Source: a virus. From it: 42,634 nt of DNA. The stretch's first letter is position 1. The number at the start of each line of letters is the position of its first letter. This document shows, one piece after another, positions 18,145 through 25,282 of this stretch. The position numbers were made by a program, and so were the translations under genes. The notes under the pieces are model-generated. The model saw only the letters and a program-made list of their open reading frames with translations, had not been told where the DNA came from and made no database searches. The stretch covers positions 1-42,634 of IMG/VR virus record IMGVR_UViG_3300022929_003443; one strand, written 5' to 3'.

Positions 18145-18361
18145 CGTATACTAACTTTACATCCTTACCGGGGCCTGCTTTACTAGGCAAATCACCATAT
18201 TGATCGATATACCAATGTATTACAGCACAATACCAGTTCCAACTATTATGATGTGCTGCTTTATTAAACTGCCAAATATTATTATTAGTTGCTTCTATCG
18301 TGCTTAATGCTCTAGCACTTTCTAGTTGTAATTCTCTAGTACTTAAAGTTGACAAATCCAT
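18137..18361 (-). CDS. Small uncharacterised protein, 74 aa
   Basis: The frame is tightly packed: its ATG at 18361 makes TAATG with the methyltransferase stop upstream, and it overlaps the radical SAM gene downstream by 8 bp, which argues that it is a real gene. No signal peptide or transmembrane segment is seen. The middle is rich in aromatic residues, His and Asn (HHNSWNWYCAVIHWYIDQYG), and the first half is Ser/Thr/Leu-rich and probably helical. No family is recognised. It could be a small accessory subunit, or a peptide substrate for the neighbouring SPASM-like enzymes; the second idea rests on position only. Confidence 0.55.
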   Translation of the reverse strand: MDLSTLSTRELQLESARALSTIEATNNNIWQFNKAAHHNSWNWYCAVIHWYIDQYGDLPSKAGPGKDVKLVYDV

Positions 18362-19260
18362 TACTTGCGTCCAATCAACATAAATCTTTTATATCCTGGT
18401 AGTTGTATTTCGCCTTCGTATAAAATTTCAGATAATTTAAATTTCTTTTTCATGGCATCTATACTTGTGACACAGTTAACATGTTCTTTAACATCTAATA
18501 AGTTATTGCTTTGAATAGCAACTATAGCATCTATCTTGATATTGTAAAACCAACTTTCGTCCATGTGTTCTGAACTAGTGTTTACAATTAAGTCAGGCTC
18601 AAATCTTGTGTCAATATTTCTACCGTCGCCTGTAACCAAAGGCACAACACAATGATCATTGTAGTGTACTAGATCATTAATATCACTGTTGCTTGCGACC
18701 ATACGCCACCCTTCAATCTTATCCATGTTAAAAATATGATCGCTAATATCACAAGCATCTACGTCAAGATCTATATTTCTAATGTTATCATATTCAATGC
18801 CACAAGCATCAAAATACAAAGTAGCTTGCCCCATCCATCCAGCACAAAGCAAAATATTATCGTATTTGTTAGATATTTTCTTCAGTTCTTTTGCTAACCA
18901 AATTTTACTGCTAACTTGTCCTCTGCTAAAGGCATCTTCTAAAAACTTTTGGTTATAACCTCTGCGTCCATATTTATGAAAGTAATCGAGCAGTGGAACA
19001 TCTGTAAGTCTTTTGCGCATGATACTAACAGTTTCTACAAAGTCAATTGGGTTTTCATCCAACAATTTGAAATAAAAATTAAACCTAGGTAATTTTTCAT
19101 TAGGATCGCCAGAATCTGCTAAACAAAGGTTTTTTACACTATTAGCTTTGTTATCACTAAAATATACACTAATAAGTTGATCTACAAATAATTTTGCTAC
19201 AAAGTCGTCTTCAAAATCAAAATAATCTTGTAAACCGTATAACCAACTAGGTGGTTTCAT
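18361..19260 (-). CDS. Methyltransferase-like protein, long paralog (NTSxEH family)
   Basis: The 299-residue protein has two parts. The N-terminal ~110 residues are unrecognised (WLYGLQDYFDFEDDF start). The rest aligns by eye with the whole of 35586-36188: NILLCAGWMGQATLY at the position of methyltransferase motif I, an IDLDVDACD acidic segment, LIVNTSSEHM, AIVAIQSNNL and a C-terminal LIGRK. The Rossmann-like order and acidic strand suggest a class I SAM-binding fold, but the glycine loop (CAGWMGQ) is atypical. The acceptor is unknown. ATG 19260 overlaps the upstream gene by 14 bp. Confidence 0.5.
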   Translation of the reverse strand: MKPPSWLYGLQDYFDFEDDFVAKLFVDQLISVYFSDNKANSVKNLCLADSGDPNEKLPRFNFYFKLLDENPIDFVETVSIMRKRLTDVPLLDYFHKYGRRGYNQKFLEDAFSRGQVSSKIWLAKELKKISNKYDNILLCAGWMGQATLYFDACGIEYDNIRNIDLDVDACDISDHIFNMDKIEGWRMVASNSDINDLVHYNDHCVVPLVTGDGRNIDTRFEPDLIVNTSSEHMDESWFYNIKIDAIVAIQSNNLLDVKEHVNCVTSIDAMKKKFKLSEILYEGEIQLPGYKRFMLIGRK

Positions 19261-20569
19261 TAAATTTCTCCTCTAACCAATCAAAGTCATTGATTTTTCT
19301 AAGTGCTTCAATATCTCCAGCATGTTTTTCGCCATATTCTTTACCAGCTTTAGCTCCTATAATAGAATAGTTGCCGTATTTACGTTCTGCGCCAACAGTA
19401 GTCCATATATTTAGACGTTCTTGTGTTTCGTCGTCTCTTTGTCTGTCAATTATTTTACTACTAAGTTTACAACATTCTCTAAAAGCACTTTTCCATGTTT
19501 CAAATTCTCCTGTATTAAATCCTGTGATAACACTTAATTCACCTACAGCTTTAAATTTACTACTTATACTAGTTGTCATATCAGGCTTGCTTAAATCCAT
19601 ATCAATTGTTTTTTGAGTTGGAAATAGTTTTACACCACCGTATCCATAGATCAAATCGTTTATAGGATTCATACTTCGCCATACGTGTACAACATCTTTA
19701 TCCCATTGCGCACATTGATAGTTAAACTTAAAATCATCAAGTACAATAGCGTCACCATCAACAATCCAAAACATTTCAGAAGAACATTGTTTAGCACCTT
19801 CAATATGTGCTTGGTGTATTCCTTTAACACCATGTACACGTTTTGCGTTTGGAAATCTTTTGAGTAAACGTTGATAATTTTTGTCTGCGTTTGGTTCTTT
19901 ATAACTAATAAAAACTATATCATAAGGTTTGGGTGTACTAATAGGTATATCGACTTCTTTTTTATGGGATATAAATTTATATTCAAATTCTTTTTTACTA
20001 AAACGAGAATGTTTACTACACAACACAATACCATCGTGATATTTGCCATTTAAATACACATGATTAATATTTCTATCATAAGCATTATGATGACTAAAAT
20101 AGGTATCAAACTTAAATCTATCAGTTGGATTTACATAATCAGGTATTATCCAGAACATATCTGTATTAGTGTTTTCTAAAGCAAATATATAATCATCGTA
20201 TGTTTTGACATTATATTTTTTATACGGCAATGGTGTACTGGCTACTACTTCAACTTTTTTATGAGCAACAAAAAACCTATGAGATAATTCTTTTGGATTT
20301 ACATTTATAGATTTTGGTATTAAGGCAATACCATCATAATAAGTACTATTTAGAAATACATGTACAATGTCTTGACTCCATTCATCAGGAACATAATCAA
20401 AATTAAAATTGTCACTTATGTCTAAGTCATCATGAACTACCCAAAAGAATTTTGTAAACGCAATTTTTTTTGCTTCGTTTACGTCTTTTGCTTTTTTTAC
20501 GATTAAAAACTTGTTTTTAAGTTTGTTGTATTGCTCAATATTGTCGCCAACAAAAATGATATCGTACAT
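19247..20569 (-). CDS. Glycosyltransferase-like protein with three internal repeats
   Basis: I start at ATG 20569 (440 aa, MYDIIFVGDN); TTG 20590 and ATG 20587 would add six or seven residues. Three repeats of roughly 90-105 residues are visible. Each has a F-W-(V/I)-(V/I/P)-acidic core (FFWVVHDD 42-48, MFWIIPDY 138-145, MFWIVDGD 266-273), then FKF/FNF and H-V-(F/Y/W) followed by a short turn and DGI or GGV. The third contains DGD, compatible with a nucleotide-sugar/metal DxD motif; the first two have HDD and PDY. This suggests triplication with perhaps one catalytic copy. It is the first gene of the long minus block, divergent from the tail-fibre gene across 73 bp. Confidence 0.5.
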   Translation of the reverse strand: MYDIIFVGDNIEQYNKLKNKFLIVKKAKDVNEAKKIAFTKFFWVVHDDLDISDNFNFDYVPDEWSQDIVHVFLNSTYYDGIALIPKSINVNPKELSHRFFVAHKKVEVVASTPLPYKKYNVKTYDDYIFALENTNTDMFWIIPDYVNPTDRFKFDTYFSHHNAYDRNINHVYLNGKYHDGIVLCSKHSRFSKKEFEYKFISHKKEVDIPISTPKPYDIVFISYKEPNADKNYQRLLKRFPNAKRVHGVKGIHQAHIEGAKQCSSEMFWIVDGDAIVLDDFKFNYQCAQWDKDVVHVWRSMNPINDLIYGYGGVKLFPTQKTIDMDLSKPDMTTSISSKFKAVGELSVITGFNTGEFETWKSAFRECCKLSSKIIDRQRDDETQERLNIWTTVGAERKYGNYSIIGAKAGKEYGEKHAGDIEALRKINDFDWLEEKFNETT

Positions 20570-20573
20570 GTTA

Positions 20574-20581
20574 CTATTATA
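20574..20581 (-). promoter_or_regulatory. Possible promoter element for the long minus-strand block
   Basis: On the minus strand TATAATAG lies 4 nt before the ATG at 20569. It resembles a bacterial -10 box more than the TAAATA form found at other heads. No ribosome site is visible in between, so a leaderless transcript is possible. Confidence 0.3.
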
Positions 20582-20617
20582 TAGCATCAAAAAATATCTG
20601 TCAATCGCTATCTGACC

Positions 20618-20625
20618 GATAAATA
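20618..20625 (+). promoter_or_regulatory. T4-late-like promoter box GATAAATA
   Basis: GATAAATA differs by one base from the T4 late consensus TATAAATA. It is followed 17 nt later by the ATG of the tail-fibre-like gene, with TAGGAG (20631-20636) in between. A transcript from here would have a short leader with a normal ribosome site. Late expression fits a structural gene. Confidence 0.55.
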
Positions 20626-20630
20626 TAGTA

Positions 20631-20636
20631 TAGGAG
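20631..20636 (+). promoter_or_regulatory. Ribosome-binding site TAGGAG
   Basis: TAGGAG stands 6 nt before ATG 20643 and fixes that start. It is one of few strong ribosome sites at a transcription-unit head in this window. Confidence 0.6.
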
Positions 20637-20642
20637 ATTAGT

Positions 20643-22445
20643 ATGGAATTATACGAAGGCGGTCAATACAGAATTGATATTGTAGGATCCGACAGTTCTA
20701 TTATTATAGATAGTCAGCAAGGAGTCTTGAGAGCAAACGTTATCGGTTCTGACAACACTGTTTTACTAGATAGTGAAACAAGAACTTTGGTTGGCAATGT
20801 TACAGGAGATGTCACAGGTAACTTGACTGGCAAAGTTTCAGGTAATTTACAAGGCGAATTTGTAGACCAATACGATAACAGATTAATTGATACATCAGGA
20901 GTTTACATTCCTCTTCATTCAGATTTATATTATAATGATACTGTAAAAGCCTATGATAAATCCACTAATACATTTACAGGAAGATTTGTTGGTACATTAC
21001 GCAACGAAAACAATGAAGTAGTTTTTGATAGCACTGGAAACGGAGCAGTAACTTTTGAATCAACTGGTAACTTGAACAGCACTGGTGGCTTAACAATAGT
21101 TGATACAGATGATAGAACTGTGCTTGCCGATTTGTTAGATAACGATGGTAATACCCGTTATTCAAGAGATAGCGGATTATTTCAAGGATACTTTAAAGGA
21201 AATATTTTAGCAAGTGACGGATCAACTCTAATTGAACATTCAGAAAAAATGTTCTTTGGAAAACTAAATGGAGATATTACTAATCCAGCAGGACAAGTTG
21301 TGTTAGATCATGAAACACAAACTCTCACTGGAAAACTTGTTGGCAATATTGTTAGTAACGACGGTGAAGTTATTTTATCTAACTCAGAAAGAAAGTTTTA
21401 TGGTACATTAGTTGGTAATATAGAAAACGCTGACGGTGTTTCTATATACAACAAATATGATAATATTTTGCATTCAACTAATCTACATGGAAATTTAGTT
21501 GGACATATTCAAAATACAGACGGAAGTGATATATTTAATTCCTCAACAGGAGTATTCAGCTTTCCTATCACTGCCACACTCAAAGGTAATATTATAGATG
21601 TAGACGATGATATAGTTTTAAATATTAACACAAGAACATTAACTATGGAGAGTATTGTAACAAACAATATTAGCGGTAATCTTGCTGGATCGCTTAGAGG
21701 TAATATTTACGATTCTGATGGATTAATGATGTACGATAGTACATTAGGACACATATCTAATACATCTTTTAATGGCTATATCTATGATAATAACAACTTA
21801 GAAGTTTTTGATCCTTTACAAAATGTTATTTCAACAAAAACTTTGTATAGTGATAACGTAGTAGCAACTGCTATTGACTTAGATGCTGTAGTTGTAGACC
21901 AAGATGGTGTATTAGTAAATGTCCAATCTGCGTATAGTAATCCAGCATTTACAGGAAGATTTTTTAGAGAACAACAACCAAACAATATTCCTGATTGGTT
22001 TCAACAAGGTATCAGATTAGAAGCAATTGGCGGATCATGGCTGGATCCAAACCCAATTTCAGCAGGAACAAAACTACCAGCAGTAGCATGGGTAGGTGCT
22101 ATTAAAATTAATGAAAATTTTGAAGATAGCACAGAAGATCCTGACGATGAAGAAAAAATGGTTGCTGTTGCTGGTATGTATGGATACATTCCAGATGATG
22201 CTGAATTTGATTTAAATGCCGGAGAGCATAGAGGATGCCCGGGAGAACTTTGGTTTGTTACCCAATCGCCGACATATGGAACAAATTATATGAAGTTTGA
22301 CGCAAACGGTCAGCTTTCAACCGAATTAAAAGAATTTAAAGTTCATGGAGAAACAGGGGTAACACCAAGCAACACTAGTACGCCTGATAGTTGGTTACAA
22401 GCAACTGTTAACGGCGAAACTAAATTTATCCCGCTTTACAGCTAA
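20643..22445 (+). CDS. Tail-fibre-like virion protein built of short repeats
   Basis: The 600-residue protein consists, from about residue 25 to 395, of ~30-residue repeats of the form G-x-L-x-G-N-I-x-x-x-D-G-x-x-(I/V)-x-D/N-x-x-x-x-x-(L/F). These are typical of beta-helical fibre shafts in marine T4-like phages. An early run NVTGDVTGNLTGKVSGNLQG shows the motif most tightly. The C-terminal ~150 residues are different: WFVTQSPTYGTNYMKFDANG, then STPDSWLQATVNGETKFIPL, an ending I recall from phage structural proteins. It probably binds a receptor or forms part of a fibre or decoration. It is the clearest phage gene in the window, expressed divergently from the glycan/radical SAM block, and its stop overlaps the next ATG as TAATG. 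Confidence 0.75.
   Translation: MELYEGGQYRIDIVGSDSSIIIDSQQGVLRANVIGSDNTVLLDSETRTLVGNVTGDVTGNLTGKVSGNLQGEFVDQYDNRLIDTSGVYIPLHSDLYYNDTVKAYDKSTNTFTGRFVGTLRNENNEVVFDSTGNGAVTFESTGNLNSTGGLTIVDTDDRTVLADLLDNDGNTRYSRDSGLFQGYFKGNILASDGSTLIEHSEKMFFGKLNGDITNPAGQVVLDHETQTLTGKLVGNIVSNDGEVILSNSERKFYGTLVGNIENADGVSIYNKYDNILHSTNLHGNLVGHIQNTDGSDIFNSSTGVFSFPITATLKGNIIDVDDDIVLNINTRTLTMESIVTNNISGNLAGSLRGNIYDSDGLMMYDSTLGHISNTSFNGYIYDNNNLEVFDPLQNVISTKTLYSDNVVATAIDLDAVVVDQDGVLVNVQSAYSNPAFTGRFFREQQPNNIPDWFQQGIRLEAIGGSWLDPNPISAGTKLPAVAWVGAIKINENFEDSTEDPDDEEKMVAVAGMYGYIPDDAEFDLNAGEHRGCPGELWFVTQSPTYGTNYMKFDANGQLSTELKEFKVHGETGVTPSNTSTPDSWLQATVNGETKFIPLYS
20715..21827 (+). repeat. Coding repeat region, about 30-residue G-N-(I/V)-x-x-x-D-G units
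   Basis: Protein-level repeats inside the tail-fibre-like gene: GNVTGD, GNLTGK, GNILAS, GDITNP, GNIVSN, GNIENA, GHIQNT, GNIIDV, GNIYDS. Each is followed by D-G or D-D and a beta strand. The boundaries are approximate. DNA identity between units is low, so this is old, diverged duplication. Confidence 0.6.
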
Positions 22446-23113
22446 TGTTTGAATATTATTACAACACAGTGCCAGGCAAAGGCCTGTGTAGAAATAATCT
22501 TGTATATACAAGCAAGATAGACAGACAAAATAATCTGTTTAGTGTTCATTACACAGTAGACCAAACCTATCACAAAAACGAATGTTTGCCTCAAAGTGTT
22601 CTAAACGAAAAATGGCGTAGAGAATTCAAGTATACATTAGAAGCACCACATACACTTGATGTTAAAGAACTAGATAGTGTAAAACGTAGAATTATTTTTA
22701 ATATAGAAGATGATGATTTTTGGCAACTTGCGGATTGCGACTACCGTAACTTTGCCAAAGTATTGCCAGACTGGCAAGAACAAATGCTTACTATATTACA
22801 AGACTATAGAAATAAAGGCATTTGGAAATACAGTTTACATCCGAGTAGTTTTTTTATTATAGACGGACAGTTAAGAACTGTTAATCATTTTTTCTGCTAC
22901 AGCGATGAAGAACAAGAAGTTAGTATAGAAAGTGTACTTGATCATATTAGCAAAGATAGACAAGCAAAACTTTTTGAATATTTAAATTCTAACGGAATAG
23001 ATCCAAGTAAAACATTTTCGTTTAAGTTTTATGGAGGCGTAGTTTTAGATAATTTTAGCGGAGATTATCCTAGTGATTTTATTGATAAAGCAAAGAAAAT
23101 TTATCTGGCATAA
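22445..23113 (+). CDS. Uncharacterised protein downstream of the tail-fibre gene
   Basis: The 222-residue protein is translationally coupled to the fibre gene (TAATG at 22443-22447). It has no signal peptide or membrane segment. A central stretch KYSLHPSSFFIIDGQLRTVN has the look of the catalytic/metal part of a kinase-like fold (S-L-H-P-x-N/S-F), but the N-terminal ATP-binding motifs are not evident. I recall similar proteins beside fibre genes of marine T4-like phages. A fibre chaperone or modifying factor is possible. Its end overlaps the convergent oxygenase gene by 35 bp. Confidence 0.6.
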   Translation: MFEYYYNTVPGKGLCRNNLVYTSKIDRQNNLFSVHYTVDQTYHKNECLPQSVLNEKWRREFKYTLEAPHTLDVKELDSVKRRIIFNIEDDDFWQLADCDYRNFAKVLPDWQEQMLTILQDYRNKGIWKYSLHPSSFFIIDGQLRTVNHFFCYSDEEQEVSIESVLDHISKDRQAKLFEYLNSNGIDPSKTFSFKFYGGVVLDNFSGDYPSDFIDKAKKIYLA

Positions 23114-23735
23114 CATCAACTAAATGATTAATCCAAAAAGAATTTGTTAAAAATTTGACACCTGTTGAAGTAATTTCAAAATTATTCATTGCTTGGCGTA
23201 AATTAATTTCATTTAACAATGGTGAAATGTATTTGTCAAAAACAAAACGTGGATTTTCTCCTCCGGCTACAATTTCAACTGGATCTGTTACCCAATCGCT
23301 ACGTTTTAACAAACAACGTACAACTAATTGATATCTTGGGTATTGTCCAAAATTAGCAGCACTATGATTGCGACCAGCATCCATTAAATAGTATTTGCCA
23401 TCTGCTTCTAATGGATACATATGATTATTGTGTAAATCAATAAGAGCTGCATTGTCGCCTGATATGTTTAAATGATATCTATTATCAATATCACTATGGG
23501 CAAAATAGCACGTACCAGACTCTTGTTTAACAATTCTTGCTTCACCGGTATTTTTTAAAGGTAATAATAGTTTTTCAAATATAGTATCTTTATACTCAGG
23601 CAGTATTTCCCAAGAATCATAAAAGAAATCTCCAGTAGGTTTATTTAAAACTGTTTTACCTTCCATTGTTTTACACAACTCAAATGCTTGTTGTACTTCT
23701 TCAAGACTAATTTTGTATTCAGTGTTACTAATCAT
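23079..23735 (-). CDS. Aspartyl/asparaginyl hydroxylase-like 2-oxoglutarate oxygenase
   Basis: The 218-residue protein shows a full candidate iron/2-oxoglutarate site: H80-x-D82 in CYFAHSDIDNRYHLN, H124 in AGRNHSAANFG and R140 (LVVR), with the beta-strand rhythm of the AspH fold. Family members hydroxylate Asp/Asn or proline in proteins or peptides, or free amino acids. The target here is unknown. It forms a single-gene minus unit between two plus units, with its own TAAATA-type box 4 nt before the ATG. Confidence 0.65.
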   Translation of the reverse strand: MISNTEYKISLEEVQQAFELCKTMEGKTVLNKPTGDFFYDSWEILPEYKDTIFEKLLLPLKNTGEARIVKQESGTCYFAHSDIDNRYHLNISGDNAALIDLHNNHMYPLEADGKYYLMDAGRNHSAANFGQYPRYQLVVRCLLKRSDWVTDPVEIVAGGENPRFVFDKYISPLLNEINLRQAMNNFEITSTGVKFLTNSFWINHLVDVMPDKFSLLYQ

Positions 23736-23739
23736 ACTG

Positions 23740-23747
23740 TATTTAAT
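23740..23747 (-). promoter_or_regulatory. Late-like promoter box ATTAAATA, 4 nt before ATG
   Basis: Minus-strand ATTAAATA is followed by CAGT and the ATG at 23735, with no ribosome site. It has the same spacing as the boxes before 30392, 30431, 38124 and 40630, suggesting transcription begins at or next to the start codon. Confidence 0.5.
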
Positions 23748-23748
23748 A

Positions 23749-23756
23749 TATAAGTA
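23749..23756 (+). promoter_or_regulatory. Late-like promoter box TATAAGTA, 5 nt before ATG
   Basis: TATAAGTA is one base from TATAAATA and stands 5 nt before ATG 23762, with no ribosome site between. Only 26 bp separate this divergent pair, so the box for the minus gene lies almost against it. Confidence 0.5.
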
Positions 23757-23761
23757 GTTGT

Positions 23762-24568
23762 ATGATACGAGGTTTCGAAAACTTACCTTACATTGACCTA
23801 GATCCTTTTTTAGATATAGACGGTTTTAAAAAATTAAATGCGGAAATATGTAGAGGTATGGCTCAAGCACGACTATTTGCCAAAGAAGGCACATGGATGC
23901 CAGCAGGATTTGATTTAAAAGACATGAGCTATATAGGCAACTGGAAGCCAGTATACAAAGCCTATGAAGAATATCAAGCATTAGAACCAAATAATCCGAT
24001 ACGTATTGAAGGTGATAAAATATTTCCTAAAGATTTTACCAACTATATAGAACGTAATCAATTTGTAAGATATTTAAAAAGTGCTATGGGCGCACACGAT
24101 CCATACACTTACTATGTTTTACAAGAAGAAGGCACCAATATGAAAGACAGAGGTTTGGAACAAAGAGCCGCAACAGACGAAAGTGCCTACTTTCCAGGCG
24201 TTATGGATTGGATAGCACAACTAAAGGAACAATCAATTGTAGAACACGTAGGTAGAGTCATGTTTTTTGTAAGTGAAGCAAGTAGTAGGCCCTTTGAGCA
24301 TAGAGATTTAGATCCAGAAGTAAAAGACTATACTGATCACAATATTGAGTTTATTCATATACGTCCAAACACCAAGCGTGGCTTTTATATTTGGGATCCA
24401 GAGCACAAACGCAAGCATTATGTAAATTCTCATGCTTGTTTTTTCAACGACCAAGACTGGCATGGCGGTGAGCATAGTATGGAACAAGAATATGGATTGC
24501 GTATTGATTGTAAATTCACACAAGAATTCAAAGAACGCATAGGAATAGGACACTTGACACATTACTAA
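23762..24568 (+). CDS. Putative Fe(II)/2-oxoglutarate-dependent oxygenase
   Basis: The 268-residue protein has H180-x-D182 (FEHRDLD), H234 (DWHGGEH) and R247 (YGLRID), in the order and spacing of a double-stranded beta-helix oxygenase. The first ~120 residues are unrecognised and begin GFENLPYIDLDPFLDIDG. It is not similar by eye to the other three oxygenase-like proteins apart from the metal site. It heads a six-gene plus block that continues with a PP-loop enzyme and four radical SAM genes. The substrate is unknown. Confidence 0.62.
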   Translation: MIRGFENLPYIDLDPFLDIDGFKKLNAEICRGMAQARLFAKEGTWMPAGFDLKDMSYIGNWKPVYKAYEEYQALEPNNPIRIEGDKIFPKDFTNYIERNQFVRYLKSAMGAHDPYTYYVLQEEGTNMKDRGLEQRAATDESAYFPGVMDWIAQLKEQSIVEHVGRVMFFVSEASSRPFEHRDLDPEVKDYTDHNIEFIHIRPNTKRGFYIWDPEHKRKHYVNSHACFFNDQDWHGGEHSMEQEYGLRIDCKFTQEFKERIGIGHLTHY

Positions 24569-24581
24569 ACTGTGTTATAAT
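24554..24581 (+). promoter_or_regulatory. Sigma-70-like promoter, TTGACA-16-TATAAT
   Basis: TTGACA (24554-24559) and TATAAT (24576-24581) are both perfect consensus hexamers, 16 bp apart, with ATG 24587 five bases after the -10 box. Transcription from here would start at about the A of the ATG. The -35 lies inside the last codons of the oxygenase gene (His-Leu-Thr-His), so chance cannot be excluded. It would allow the PP-loop/radical SAM part of the block to be transcribed by host polymerase alone. Confidence 0.5.
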
Positions 24582-24586
24582 ATATT

Positions 24587-25282
24587 ATGGTAATCGATGG
24601 CGTAACAATACCACTACAAAAAGAATGGAAACGTATTGGCATTAGTCTAAGTGGCGGTGCTGACAGTGCTTTGCTGGCTTACTTTGTGTTGAGTAACACA
24701 AATGCTGATATCTACTTTACCACACAGGTGCGTATGTGGAAAACACGCCCTTGGCAACGTTGGATTGCTAGAGATGTGGTAAGTTGGTTCCGTGAAAAGT
24801 TTAACAATCGTATCGAACACATAGAAGGCTTTATACCGCCAGAGATGGAAGAGCCACACACAACACATATTACAGACGAGTATGGGCAAAACAAGCCCGG
24901 AAACAGAATTATACTACGAGCTCACAATGAATACATAGCACATTTACACAAACTTGACGCATGGTATGCTGCTGTTACCCTAAATCCAGATGAAAAGTTT
25001 GAAGGTGCTCCTGAGGATAGAGAATATGCTAGACTACCTATTGAAACAGAACATATGGGTGTAACAGTTTGTCATCCATTTAGTGTAGTACGCAAAAATT
25101 GGATAATCAAGCAATATGTTGATAATGAAATTGGCGAACTATTGGAAATAACACGTAGTTGTGAAGGCGAATTTGAAGGGCTAGACTATACAACATACAA
25201 ACCCTATCAAAGAGTTCCATACTGTAATGAATGTTTTTGGTGTAAAGAACGTGAATGGGGTATTATCAATGCATCCAAGTAA
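24587..25282 (+). CDS. PP-loop ATPase related to QueC (7-cyano-7-deazaguanine synthase)
   Basis: The 231-residue protein has the PP-loop S22-GGADS27 near the N-terminus. Its C-terminal cysteine set C192, C213, C216 and C219 (CNECFWCKERE) fits the zinc site and C-x2-C-x2-R end of QueC. QueC turns 7-carboxy-7-deazaguanine into preQ0, which some phages insert in DNA. The sequence between is not a close match to QueC, and no QueD, QueE or DpdA partner is recognised here, so another PP-loop adenylating/amidating role is equally likely. It overlaps the next radical SAM gene by 14 bp. Confidence 0.6.
   Translation: MVIDGVTIPLQKEWKRIGISLSGGADSALLAYFVLSNTNADIYFTTQVRMWKTRPWQRWIARDVVSWFREKFNNRIEHIEGFIPPEMEEPHTTHITDEYGQNKPGNRIILRAHNEYIAHLHKLDAWYAAVTLNPDEKFEGAPEDREYARLPIETEHMGVTVCHPFSVVRKNWIIKQYVDNEIGELLEITRSCEGEFEGLDYTTYKPYQRVPYCNECFWCKEREWGIINASK

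Noticed and set aside
23100-23130. Rho-independent terminators at convergent junctions
   Set aside because: The junctions are coding on both strands and no GC-rich hairpin followed by a T run was seen.
25227-25268. Earlier start at 25227 for the radical SAM gene
   Set aside because: The extra 14 residues read the zinc-site region of the QueC-like gene in another frame and have no match in paralogs.
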